This document shows, piece after piece, positions 39,570 through 46,799 of a stretch of 64,000 nucleotides of DNA. The stretch comes from a virus. The position numbers and the translations under genes are program-made. How positions within the stretch are numbered: the stretch's first letter is position 1; the number at the start of each line of letters is the position of its first letter. The stretch is from positions 1 to 64,000 of the IMG/VR virus record IMGVR_UViG_3300043395_003089; one strand, written 5' to 3'. The notes beneath the pieces were generated by a model. It was given only the letters and a program-made list of their open reading frames with translations. It was not told the DNA's origin and made no database searches.

Positions 39570-39743
39570 TTACTCGTCGACGTCGAAGCGTGTTTCTTCG
39601 ATATCGTGTAGCTGCATACGCCAGCCCTTGCCACGAACGAAGTGCAATGAGGCTTTGGGCAGGCCCATCGATTCGCGCCACGCGTGCGCCTCGGCGCCAG
39701 TCTTGAACCAGCGCACCGGATGAAGTCGCATCGAGCAGCTCAT
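39570..39743 (-). CDS. Small unknown protein, 57 aa
   Basis: Trp/His/Arg-rich with a helix at GAEAHAWRESMG and an acidic end. Coupled upstream by ATGA and 3 bases from the recombinase ATG, so it could be an excision or accessory factor, but no family is recognised. Confidence 0.55.
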   Translation of the reverse strand: MSCSMRLHPVRWFKTGAEAHAWRESMGLPKASLHFVRGKGWRMQLHDIEETRFDVDE

Positions 39744-40057
39744 TTGGGCGGCTTCCATTCTGGGCGCGGTTTGACGATGAGCGTGTTGCTCGCGTGCGTC
39801 TCGACGTCGAGCATGCAGTCGATCCCACGCACGTGCAGCCCGATCGAATGCTCTGGTCGCACGTACGCCTCGATCTCGATCACGTTGCCGTTAGGCAGGG
39901 TGAAGCGCAGCGGCCCACCGGATGTCGCGTACGCGGGCGCGGGGTCGCCACGACGCACGTGATGCGTGAACGCGATCGGAATCGGTGGCGGCGGTGGCGC
40001 GATCGATGATGCGCCGGTTGTCCATAGCTTGGGCTTGCGGCCCGGAATCCGCGGCAT
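39740..40057 (-). CDS. Unknown protein, 105 aa
   Basis: Basic start, a Pro tract, then a beta-rich domain (PLRFTLPNGNVIEIEAYV). ATG 40057 directly follows the previous stop. No family recognised. Confidence 0.6.
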   Translation of the reverse strand: MPRIPGRKPKLWTTGASSIAPPPPPIPIAFTHHVRRGDPAPAYATSGGPLRFTLPNGNVIEIEAYVRPEHSIGLHVRGIDCMLDVETHASNTLIVKPRPEWKPPK

Positions 40058-40291
40058 CTAGTTGAGCCTCGTGCGCTCGGCGTGCTCGGCTTCGGTGAGG
40101 CCGTACGCGACTCGCTCGGCGAGGTTACGCCACTTGTCGCGCTGCTCTATCCAGTATCGAATGTCGTCGGCGTGGAGCTTCGCGAGCTGCTTGTTCCGTC
40201 GACGCAACGAGATCGCGCACACGAACGCGAAGCCGGCGAGCGTGCCGCTACACACCGACACGACCCAACAAAGGTAGCTGTGCTCGAACAT
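40058..40291 (-). CDS. Small membrane protein, 77 aa
   Basis: N-terminal membrane helix (YLCWVVSVCSGTLAGFAFVC) followed by RRRNKQ and a cytoplasmic charged helix. ATG 40291 is 8 bases from the -10 of copy Q; GGA lies in between. It could be a spanin- or antiholin-like part, but there is no direct evidence. Confidence 0.65.
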   Translation of the reverse strand: MFEHSYLCWVVSVCSGTLAGFAFVCAISLRRRNKQLAKLHADDIRYWIEQRDKWRNLAERVAYGLTEAEHAERTRLN

Positions 40292-40299
40292 ACGGATCC

Positions 40300-40324
40300 T
40301 TTCTAGCGCGCTGCCCTGCCAGCT
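40300..40324 (-). promoter_or_regulatory. Dyad promoter element, copy Q
   Basis: Minus-strand AGCTGGCAGGGCAGCGCG, then C and TAGAAA, 8 bases before ATG 40291. Confidence 0.75.
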
Positions 40325-40887
40325 CTCGCGCGAAGTCGCAGCCGAATCGCTTGGAACGTTGCCTTGAAAGCGCACGTGGGGCACGGTGCGGTCTTGTTCG
40401 CTCGCGGGTGTTCGCACGTGTAGGGCCTCGTCGCGGCGTTCACCGCATCGCGAAGCAACTTGTAGGCGTTGACGTTGGCGATGCAGCTCGCGCAGGTCTT
40501 GTTGCCGAGCTTGGGCCAGCCGTGGCCGCACTTCACGCAACGCCCGAGCGCGACCCAGCGTCGCGCGCGACGCTTGCGCGAGCTAGCCATCGTCGCGATG
40601 CAGCTCGGGCATCGCATCCGACCACGCGCCCGCTTGTTGCCACACGAGCAGAGCCCGGATGCGATGTAGCCGGCGGCGCGTTCGTTCTTCTTTGCGTTGC
40701 AGTGAGCGCAGATCTTCTGTCCGGCTTTCGGATAACGCATCCGGCACACGAGGCAAAGCCCTCGCTTGACCGCCTTTTTGCGTAGACGCCTCAGTCGAAT
40801 CGCATTGGGGGTTTGCGATAGCCGAGGTTGTCGGGCTTGCGATCGCGCTCGACGACGCTTCGGTACTTTGATCTTGCGCTTACCCAT
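40303..40887 (-). CDS. Multi-zinc-ribbon protein, 194 aa
   Basis: Four consecutive Cys-pair modules: CLVC/CAHC, CSCG/CPSC, CVKCG/CASC and CEH/CPTC, spaced 20-30 residues apart between basic linkers, after a Lys/Arg-rich start. It is probably a nucleic-acid-binding protein with four zinc sites. The tail overlaps copy Q. ATG 40887 lies 6 bases from a TAGGCC. Confidence 0.75.
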   Translation of the reverse strand: MGKRKIKVPKRRRARSQARQPRLSQTPNAIRLRRLRKKAVKRGLCLVCRMRYPKAGQKICAHCNAKKNERAAGYIASGLCSCGNKRARGRMRCPSCIATMASSRKRRARRWVALGRCVKCGHGWPKLGNKTCASCIANVNAYKLLRDAVNAATRPYTCEHPRANKTAPCPTCAFKATFQAIRLRLRARAGRAAR

Positions 40888-40933
40888 GATTGTGGCCTAA
40901 GTAGTTGTTTTCATTGGTTAAATCGGATGCCCT

Positions 40934-40948
40934 GATATTATGAATATC
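40934..40948. promoter_or_regulatory. Palindrome GATATT-ATG-AATATC in an AT-rich gap
   Basis: Perfect 6-base arms with a 3-base centre. The gap 40,888-40,976 is clearly richer in A and T than the surroundings, so this could be an operator for the zinc-ribbon gene on the minus strand. Confidence 0.45.
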
Positions 40949-40976
40949 ACGACAACGCCCCACCGTCGAGCTAGAT

Positions 40977-41786
40977 CTAGAAGTTCGAGCGGCACTGCCC
41001 ATCGCAGTCGGGATCCTTGCATCCGAGTGAATGCAGGCTCGCAGCGCGCGTTGGCTTAGCCGTTCGCTTGCGCGCTGGGATGTTTTGCATCGGCGGATCC
41101 CGATGGTTCATGCGATCGATTCGCTTCGGTGGTGGGAGTAGCGGAGCCCAATCCAAATCGCGACGGCCCCACGCGCGAAACGCGAGCACACGCACGAACG
41201 GATCCGAGTGAATCCCACCGTGTTGCTGGCCGATGTATCGGCGAGCCTCGACAAGTGGCCCTGGCGACTTCCTAAAGGCCTTCGTGAGCTGCTCGAATTC
41301 CTTTAGCTCGCTCGGTGGTACGGCCCATCGTTCGAGCTCGTGGACGATCAAGTAGTCGGTCGATTCCTGCGACGTCATCTCGTACTCGATCTCGTCATGA
41401 ACCATCCCGACAGAGACCCAACCCGGGCGCGGTTCGAGTGCCTCGATCTCGCGCTCGCGCGGCGTGATGTCCGAGTCGAGCAACGTGCCTCGACGATGCA
41501 ACGCGATATGCATCACGAGATCGTCTTCAGGGTCGAGATCGAACGCAGCGATCTTGGGCTTGGTCATCCAACCACATTCGCAGCCGACGAGTACCGCTCG
41601 GCCTTGAGCGTCCATTCGCATGCGTGGCTGGTGTAGCGTCGCTACAGGCAGATCTTCCGTGATTGTCCCCTTGCCATGGCAACGCGGGCATGACGACCAT
41701 CCGTCAACGATCGAGCCGTAGCCCTTTTGCCCGAGGCAATCCGGGCAGAGCTTACTCGCGCCATTCTTGAATTCGATCGTCGTCAT
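40977..41786 (-). CDS. Protein with DnaJ-type zinc pairs, 269 aa
   Basis: N-terminal CPDCLGQKGYG and CPRCHGKGT match the CxxCxGxG repeats of DnaJ zinc domains; CEC and CKDPDCDGQC follow. The centre is helical with VHDEIEYE. A chaperone-adaptor or nucleic-acid role is possible. No J domain is present. Coupled upstream by ATGA. Confidence 0.65.
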   Translation of the reverse strand: MTTIEFKNGASKLCPDCLGQKGYGSIVDGWSSCPRCHGKGTITEDLPVATLHQPRMRMDAQGRAVLVGCECGWMTKPKIAAFDLDPEDDLVMHIALHRRGTLLDSDITPREREIEALEPRPGWVSVGMVHDEIEYEMTSQESTDYLIVHELERWAVPPSELKEFEQLTKAFRKSPGPLVEARRYIGQQHGGIHSDPFVRVLAFRAWGRRDLDWAPLLPPPKRIDRMNHRDPPMQNIPARKRTAKPTRAASLHSLGCKDPDCDGQCRSNF

Positions 41787-42013
41787 GGCGCCTCGACTCG
41801 CTCGCTCGGATCTTCGTCGCCCGGATCGTGGTTCGCGAACGGGAACGCATCCAAGCGTTGCGGGTTGCTACACGTGCCGCACTTGATCCGGTTGTCGCTG
41901 TTCCAAGGCGCAAACCAGCCGACGAAGATCAACCGCCCGCATGCCATGCAGATCTGTTGCAGCCCGTCGAGATGCGCGCCCGTGAAGACGTCGCGATGCG
42001 TGATCTTTGGCAT
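41783..42013 (-). CDS. Small zinc-ribbon protein, 76 aa
   Basis: ICMACGRL and KCGTCSNP form a zinc ribbon around a Trp-containing loop, and the tail is acidic. GGAAGGA lies 10 bases before ATG 42013. Confidence 0.65.
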   Translation of the reverse strand: MPKITHRDVFTGAHLDGLQQICMACGRLIFVGWFAPWNSDNRIKCGTCSNPQRLDAFPFANHDPGDEDPSERVEAP

Positions 42014-42045
42014 CTAGATCGTTCCTTCCTGTGCCCGCTTCCCGG

Positions 42046-42828
42046 TCACCGCTTCACCATTCGCAGCATGCAGGTCCGTACGCTCGTGCCCGATGGCTTG
42101 AACGCGTCGTCAGGTAGGTTCTCGATGCTGTTCTCGTCGTCGTTCGCGCGTAGCGCCCACTCGCGAAACTCGCGATGGCGCCTGTCCCGACGAAACTGCA
42201 CGCCAGCGGGCAACACGCTCACGAGCACGCCACCAGGCACGAGCATCGAGAACGCGTGGCGCACGTGATCGAGGTGATCGCCGAGCCCGACTTTGCAGAA
42301 CGGCGGGTTCATGACGACGCGATCGAACGGCTCATCCGGCACGTATTCGAGGAAGTCGTCTTCGGTTTTCTGTGACAGCACGGTCAGTGTCAGCATGCGT
42401 CGCGACAGGTCCATCAACCCGAGCTTGCGTTGTCGATCGCGCTCGATCGCGACCACGCCGCACTCGATTTCGAGTAGCACGCGCACGATCGCGCCGTCGC
42501 CCGCGCTCGGTTCGAGCACGATGTGCCCCGGGCGCACGTCGGCAGCCTCGACGAGCTGACGCGCGATCGGGTCGGGTGTCCTGAAGAAGCCTAGCTCTTG
42601 ATGCGTCGTGACTTCGCCGGTCGTGAGCGCGAGCTCGATGCGTTCGCGCGCGTCGCACGAGAACGAATGCGCCTTGAGCTTGCGTTGCCACTTGCCGCCG
42701 AGCGCTTCGAGGACTTGGTTTGTCTTCGTGTAGAGCGCGCGATCGAGCTGTTGCGCGATCACGACGTTGCCCGAGGCGTCGTATTCGACGGCCGAGAGCA
42801 CGCTTAGAACTTCGTCGCTGATCTTCAT
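42046..42828 (-). CDS. Class I SAM-dependent DNA methyltransferase, 260 aa
   Basis: Motif I is LEPSAGDGAIV near residue 105 and motif IV is VVMNPPFCKVG near residue 175, the N6-adenine methyltransferase NPPF type. An 85-residue N-terminal domain precedes (TNQVLEALGGKWQRKLKAH), as in DUF4942-like phage methylases. Together with the Dam-like enzyme at 27.2 kb it suggests extensive phage DNA methylation. Start ATG 42828. Confidence 0.82.
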   Translation of the reverse strand: MKISDEVLSVLSAVEYDASGNVVIAQQLDRALYTKTNQVLEALGGKWQRKLKAHSFSCDARERIELALTTGEVTTHQELGFFRTPDPIARQLVEAADVRPGHIVLEPSAGDGAIVRVLLEIECGVVAIERDRQRKLGLMDLSRRMLTLTVLSQKTEDDFLEYVPDEPFDRVVMNPPFCKVGLGDHLDHVRHAFSMLVPGGVLVSVLPAGVQFRRDRRHREFREWALRANDDENSIENLPDDAFKPSGTSVRTCMLRMVKR

Positions 42829-42830
42829 GG

Positions 42831-43031
42831 TCAGTCTCCAGCGGCGCCGCTGTTACGGTCACGCGCGTAGTTGGGTCGATAGTCGATAAACGGTGGCGGG
42901 TCGATGGCGTCGAGGATGATGGCGCGACAGCGCTCGTACTCCTCGATGTCGCCGGGCTGGGTCGGGCGCGAGCCCATGCGGAAGATTCTCCCGAGTGCTA
43001 GCGCCACCAGCCCGGAGCGTTCTTGGTTCAT
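42831..43031 (-). CDS. Small unknown protein, 66 aa
   Basis: Helical first half, Pro/Asp-rich end. ATG 43031 overlaps the lipoprotein stop as ATGA, and the stop is 2 bases before the methylase ATG. No family recognised. Confidence 0.55.
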   Translation of the reverse strand: MNQERSGLVALALGRIFRMGSRPTQPGDIEEYERCRAIILDAIDPPPFIDYRPNYARDRNSGAAGD

Positions 43032-43510
43032 TGGAAGACTTCCAGCTTGACGGTGAACGTCGTCTCGCTCGAATTCGTCAGCGTGCCCGAGCCCGAGTAG
43101 CGCTCGGTGCGTGTGCCGCACAAGATCGTCAACGCGCCATCGTAGAACGACGCGCTCCCTCGCGAGACGCCGCAGACCTGCGATGCCGCCGGTTCGAGCG
43201 AGCCCGTGCAGACGTCGCTACCCGAGCACGTCGGCGTGCTCTGCGTGTCGCACTTCGACAGCACGAAATCGGCCCCCGGCGCGAGCGCGACGGTCGCGAA
43301 GCGATTGATCGTCACGTCGCGCGAATTGTCGGTAGAGACGTGGTGGACTTCGCGCATGAACGGCTGACAGTCGAGCGGCATCTCGACGAGCCCCGGAGTC
43401 GGCGGCGGCATCACGTGTGGCGCGTCGGTGATCGGGTTGCCGGCGTCGTCGAGCGGCGTTGCGCTCGAACCACAGCCAAGGACGAATAGGGCGATTGCGA
43501 TGATCTTCAT
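43028..43510 (-). CDS. Predicted lipoprotein, 160 aa
   Basis: MKIIAIALFVLGCGSS is a signal peptide with a lipobox (VLGC). The mature part has a Pro-rich linker and a beta-rich domain with six further Cys, so export and disulfides are expected. Phage lipoproteins often block superinfection (as with Llp of T5), but that function is inference. ATG 43510 has AGAGG upstream and overlaps the previous stop as ATGA. Confidence 0.75.
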   Translation of the reverse strand: MKIIAIALFVLGCGSSATPLDDAGNPITDAPHVMPPPTPGLVEMPLDCQPFMREVHHVSTDNSRDVTINRFATVALAPGADFVLSKCDTQSTPTCSGSDVCTGSLEPAASQVCGVSRGSASFYDGALTILCGTRTERYSGSGTLTNSSETTFTVKLEVFQ

Positions 43511-43737
43511 GGATGCCTCTTGCAAGGAAGTTGGTTGCCGCAGATCCGCTCGTCGGGATCGTTGGTGTAGTTATCGACGATGTACGCGCAACGGCCGGGT
43601 GGATGCGGCAACACCGTGCGCACCATGCCGTTCCCGTCGACGCAGAACATGATCCGCGTGGTCTCGTCACGCCACGTGGATTGTCCGAGGCCGTCGAGAT
43701 CGTTCGGCTGCCAATCGATGAATTGCGAGCGAGCCAT
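43507..43737 (-). CDS. Unknown protein, 76 aa
   Basis: Contains four Cys and a Trp-rich start (FIDWQPNDLDGLGQSTW). No family recognised. Coupled to the lipoprotein gene by ATGA. Confidence 0.6.
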   Translation of the reverse strand: MARSQFIDWQPNDLDGLGQSTWRDETTRIMFCVDGNGMVRTVLPHPPGRCAYIVDNYTNDPDERICGNQLPCKRHP

Positions 43738-43741
43738 CAGC

Positions 43742-43831
43742 TCAAACAGGAATGGGGTATGTCTCTTTCGCTGGGGTTGTCGTGTCGTCGCTCAAGTCGC
43801 GCTCGAAGGATTTGACGCTCGGGGCCGACAT
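43742..43831 (-). CDS. 29-residue peptide
   Basis: ATG 43831 is preceded by TAGGGG. The peptide is Ser/Thr/Asp-rich with no Cys. Its stop is 4 bases before the next ATG. It could be a real small gene or a leader peptide. Confidence 0.4.
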   Translation of the reverse strand: MSAPSVKSFERDLSDDTTTPAKETYPIPV

Positions 43832-43845
43832 ACCCCTATGCATCC

Positions 43846-43892
43846 CCGAGGGTTTGATCCTTCGGGCGCGGCTTGAACAGCGAGCGCTGTTC
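43846..43892 (-). terminator. Two tandem hairpins, terminator-like
   Basis: GAACAGCG-AG-CGCTGTTC (43875-43892) is a perfect 8-base stem, followed on the minus strand by a 7-base stem with one wobble pair (43846-43865). They lie just after the stop of the gene at 43,900. No U-run, so termination or RNA processing are both possible. Confidence 0.45.
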
Positions 43893-43899
43893 GTCAGAT

Positions 43900-44472
43900 C
43901 TAGATCGCGTATTTCGACAGCGCGTGCTTGGTCCAGAACGCGATCGCCTCGGGCTTGCGCACGTCGGGGATCTTGGGGTCGGTCGGCTCTTGCGGCGCGA
44001 GCGGGCCCCCGTAGCACGTGTAAAGGATGCACGCGTGTTCCTCGTGTGGCCCGGCGATGACGGTGATCTGCCGGGTCGGCCGCATCGGCAGATCGATCAG
44101 CCGTGATTCCCAGCCACGCGCGCCGCGCTTGCCGAGCGTGATCGCGCCCGTGAACGTCGGAAGCTGCACGAACATGCTCGCGATGCCGCCGCGCTTGAAC
44201 GCTTCCTCCATGCGCTCGACGTTCGCGAGCATGATCGAGCCCGTCGGCATGAGGTAATCACCGGGCCCCAGCGGCATCAACTCGGTGCCGTTCAGGATCT
44301 CGGGGTCGCCCATCGCCGGGCCCCACAGCCCGCACGGCACGGTGCCTAGCTCGGGCGGTAGTTCGATCGTCTCGATGAAGAACGCGCGGCGATCCTCGAA
44401 ACGCGTGAACAGGAAATCGATCTGTGCCGAGTTGAGGCCGTGATCGAGGTGGGATTCTCGGTGTCGTTGCAT
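43900..44472 (-). CDS. Unknown protein, 190 aa
   Basis: Alpha/beta protein with Pro/Gly-rich loops (PLGPGDYLMPTGSIMLANV). No family recognised. ATG 44472 overlaps the previous stop as TGATG and has AAAGGA 7 bases upstream. Confidence 0.65.
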   Translation of the reverse strand: MQRHRESHLDHGLNSAQIDFLFTRFEDRRAFFIETIELPPELGTVPCGLWGPAMGDPEILNGTELMPLGPGDYLMPTGSIMLANVERMEEAFKRGGIASMFVQLPTFTGAITLGKRGARGWESRLIDLPMRPTRQITVIAGPHEEHACILYTCYGGPLAPQEPTDPKIPDVRKPEAIAFWTKHALSKYAI

Positions 44473-44684
44473 CACTTGATCCTTTCGATGATTTCGAGCG
44501 CAGATTGCAGCGTGCGCACGCGCTGAATGTCTTTGTGAGAAGTCGCGATCCAGCAATCGATCGCGTGGCCACTCGAATGAACGCGTGCGCCGCGGTACAC
44601 GCCGGTTACGTCGGCGCTAACACACGAGCACAAGTTTTCGAGCGCGGCGTGCAAGATCTTGGCGAGCGCCTTGGAGAGCTTCAT
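44472..44684 (-). CDS. Unknown protein, 70 aa
   Basis: Helical start (MKLSKALAKILHAALENLC), then a small beta-rich core and a helical end. Coupled on both sides. No family recognised. Confidence 0.6.
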   Translation of the reverse strand: MKLSKALAKILHAALENLCSCVSADVTGVYRGARVHSSGHAIDCWIATSHKDIQRVRTLQSALEIIERIK

Positions 44685-44758
44685 ACGCAGCGCTCCAACG
44701 GCTCGATCTCGCCCGCGTCTAGGCATCGATAGAGGGCCATGCCGATCGCGGGCTTCAC
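44681..44758 (-). CDS. 25-residue peptide
   Basis: GTG 44758 overlaps the previous stop as GTGA and its own stop overlaps the next ATG, so it fits the operon exactly. It starts MKPAIGMALYRCLDAGE. Function unknown. Confidence 0.45.
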   Translation of the reverse strand: MKPAIGMALYRCLDAGEIEPLERCV

Positions 44759-45315
44759 GACACGTGCCTCCACGCGGTGATGTAGAGGTAGCCGTGCGAG
44801 CCGTTCGGGTTGGCCACGATCGTGTATTCGCCGTCGGTGAAGCGCACGAGCGCCTCGGGGCCGTCCATCTCGGGATGCCGCGAGCCCATCGCGCGGCAGA
44901 GCGTCACGAGCATCGGGCGCGCGGTGTCGTCGATCCACTTGCCCATCGTCTGCACGCGAGTCTTGCCCTCGGCGTCGAGCGCACCGAACGAGGACCAGCC
45001 CATGCGATCCCAGAGCAGATCGATCGACGGCTCGTAGGTCGTGCTCGTCAGCTTGCGCCCGCGGCTGATCTTGATCTTGCCGGTCGCGGTGTGCACGGGC
45101 TTGGTGACGGAACGCCACGAGTAGATCGCGCGAGCGCCCCATGCGAGCGTCACGCCCTCGGGAATCGCGTGGGTCAGTCCCCACGGCGGTTTGATGAACG
45201 TGCGTTCGTGCTCGGGCGCGACCTTGCTGGTTTCGATCGGGCACTTCTCTTGAAGATGCGCGGTGCCGGTAGTTCCCGGACAATCGTCGCGCCCGCATTC
45301 GTAGATCGGTTTCAT
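44755..45315 (-). CDS. Unknown protein, 186 aa
   Basis: N-terminal CGRDDCPG ... EKCP may bind metal; the rest mixes Trp-rich strands and helices. No family recognised. AAGGA is 9 bases before ATG 45315, inside the leader repeat. Confidence 0.65.
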   Translation of the reverse strand: MKPIYECGRDDCPGTTGTAHLQEKCPIETSKVAPEHERTFIKPPWGLTHAIPEGVTLAWGARAIYSWRSVTKPVHTATGKIKISRGRKLTSTTYEPSIDLLWDRMGWSSFGALDAEGKTRVQTMGKWIDDTARPMLVTLCRAMGSRHPEMDGPEALVRFTDGEYTIVANPNGSHGYLYITAWRHVS

Positions 45316-45352
45316 GGGGGTATGTCCTTGGTTGTGGTTGCGAGCTAGAGCT
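45316..45352 (-). repeat. Leader repeat, copy 1
   Basis: On the minus strand AGCTCTAGCTCGCAACCAC, then a short divergent part and GACATACCCCC before ATG. Nearly the same leader stands before ATG 46150. AAGGA within it serves as ribosome site. Confidence 0.6.
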
Positions 45353-45362
45353 ACTCGGCCGC

Positions 45363-45382
45363 GCCGCGAGCTGTCTCGCGGC
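45363..45382 (-). terminator. Hairpin GCCGCGAG-CTGT-CTCGCGGC
   Basis: Perfect 8-base stem with a 4-base loop, after the stop of the gene at 45,396 and before the leader repeat. It has no U-run; a terminator or RNA end is likely. Confidence 0.5.
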
Positions 45383-45395
45383 ACCGACGAACGCG

Positions 45396-45653
45396 CTAGG
45401 TCAGATACGGCACGCGCCCGGAGCGCGAAGCGAACCAATAGATCAACTGATCGACGGTGAGATTGCCCGGCACGCGCTCGGGCCATGCGAGCGTCCACAC
45501 GTCGTCATCGTCGGGGCGCACGGCGAAGGCTTCGAGCCGACGCGGCTTGTAGTAGACATACAGCGCGAGCGTCGGATCGCGCATCAACAGCGCGTGCGCG
45601 GCGCGTGCCGCTCGTGCGGTCTCGTTGTTGTGGAACAGTGCATCGCTCGACAT
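45396..45653 (-). CDS. Unknown protein, 85 aa
   Basis: Ala/Arg helix at the start, then beta-rich with VYYKPRRLEAFAV and a Trp-containing end. GGAGG lies 9 bases before ATG 45653. No family recognised. Confidence 0.6.
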   Translation of the reverse strand: MSSDALFHNNETARAARAAHALLMRDPTLALYVYYKPRRLEAFAVRPDDDDVWTLAWPERVPGNLTVDQLIYWFASRSGRVPYLT

Positions 45654-45655
45654 GG

Positions 45656-46150
45656 CTAGCCCTCCATCGCTTGGACAGAGACTCGGTTCTCGATCAGCTC
45701 GATCACCGGAGCGATCACGTCGTTCGTGGTCAGCTCGTCAGCCTCGGGCTCGAAAGGCTCGTATAGCTCACGAGCGAATTCCTGCGCCGCTTCGAGCAAC
45801 GTGCTCGAATCGAGATCGTCGTGCGCGTCGATCTCGATCTGGTACCGCGTGAAACCCTCGGGGGGCGCTTCGCCCTTGTCATGCGGCTTCGCGAGCGTTT
45901 GCCCCGTCGCGCGCTCGGCGAGCGACACGAGCCCCTCGGCGAGCGATTCGAGGTACTCGCCTTGATCCCACGAATCGCCGCATGAAGGGCCCCAGTCGGC
46001 CGTGACGAACGGGTGATCGTCGTCGGGGCGATGCACGAGCACCACGAGTTGGTGCCCGACGTTGATCGAGCCCTTGGACTTGAGCATGGCGCCCGTGACG
46101 CGCGGCAACGCCGCGATCACCGAGTGCCCGTTGAGTGTCTGAGGAATCAT
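45656..46150 (-). CDS. Unknown acidic protein, 164 aa
   Basis: N-terminal alpha/beta part and an acidic helical C-terminal half (FARELYEPFEPEADELTTND). No family recognised. The start is set by the leader repeat. Confidence 0.65.
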   Translation of the reverse strand: MIPQTLNGHSVIAALPRVTGAMLKSKGSINVGHQLVVLVHRPDDDHPFVTADWGPSCGDSWDQGEYLESLAEGLVSLAERATGQTLAKPHDKGEAPPEGFTRYQIEIDAHDDLDSSTLLEAAQEFARELYEPFEPEADELTTNDVIAPVIELIENRVSVQAMEG

Positions 46151-46192
46151 GAGGTATGTCTTTCGTTGGTGGTTGCGAGCTAGAGCCTCTAG
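46151..46192 (-). repeat. Leader repeat, copy 2, with palindrome
   Basis: Minus-strand GCTCTAGCTCGCAACCAC ... GACATACCTC before ATG 46150, matching copy 1. Its upstream edge forms the palindrome CTAGAG-G-CTCTAG (46,180-46,192), a possible operator. Confidence 0.6.
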
Positions 46193-46193
46193 T

Positions 46194-46308
46194 GAGCGCA
46201 CGAGCCATCGCGGCTAGGCTTTCCCGTTCTTTGACCGCACGTTCAAGCGATGGCCGGTTCGCGGATCCGGCGACGCTTGCCCGCTTGTGATGTTCAACTC
46301 GTGCGCTC
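46194..46308 (-). ncRNA. Candidate structured RNA or leader, 115 nt
   Basis: Nested inverted repeats: an outer 11-base stem (GAGCGCACGAG 46194-46204 / CTCGTGCGCTC 46298-46308), an inner 7-base stem (CCATCGC 46205-46211 / GCGATGG 46247-46253) and a CCGG hairpin (46254-46257 / 46267-46270). Together they suggest a branched fold. It fills the gap between two minus-strand genes and precedes leader repeat 2. It does not read as a tRNA. The strand is assumed from the neighbours. Confidence 0.4.
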
Positions 46309-46309
46309 G

Positions 46310-46621
46310 CTACAGCCTCCAGCGCAGCGACGCGGCGACGCGCACGCGCTCTAAGTTGAACGGGTTCTCCGCAGCGTGCGGTGTGTCCGCGAACATCGCC
46401 GCTTCATCGAACGAGCGCCCGCCGACAAGGGCCGCGAGGCGCACGACTTCGCGTTGAAGTCTCGCGCGCTCGTCGATCGCGTACTGCGGTTGCTCGGTGT
46501 CAGGGATGACGGCGCGCGGGTCGCCCTCGGGGTACGAGAGATCGATCCACCGTTGTTCGTAGACTCGCAACTGCATCATGGCAGTCTTGAGCGTGGCGAG
46601 ATGTCGGTTGTAGCGGATCAT
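46310..46621 (-). CDS. Unknown protein, 103 aa
   Basis: Helical, Arg-rich. ATG 46621 overlaps the preceding stop as ATGA. No family recognised; the position before the structured gap is notable. Confidence 0.6.
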   Translation of the reverse strand: MIRYNRHLATLKTAMMQLRVYEQRWIDLSYPEGDPRAVIPDTEQPQYAIDERARLQREVVRLAALVGGRSFDEAAMFADTPHAAENPFNLERVRVAASLRWRL

Positions 46622-46797
46622 GATCGAGTGCCCCCTGCGCACCACGCGCGATAGAGGCGCGCGGCGCGCTTGTTCTTGGTCCAGTCCGGCACGAAGCCAC
46701 CCCGCGCGATCCACGCCGCGAGATCGCGGCATGCGTCGCGCCGCTCGGTCGCGTCGCTCGCGTCGCCGATACGGTTAAGGCACGCTTGCGGGTCCAT
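46618..46797 (-). CDS. Small unknown protein, 59 aa
   Basis: Ala/Arg/Asp-rich helices with three Cys and several Trp. ATG 46797 lies 2 bases after the previous stop; the stop overlaps the next ATG. No family recognised. Confidence 0.6.
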   Translation of the reverse strand: MDPQACLNRIGDASDATERRDACRDLAAWIARGGFVPDWTKNKRAARLYRAWCAGGTRS

Positions 46798-46799
46798 CG

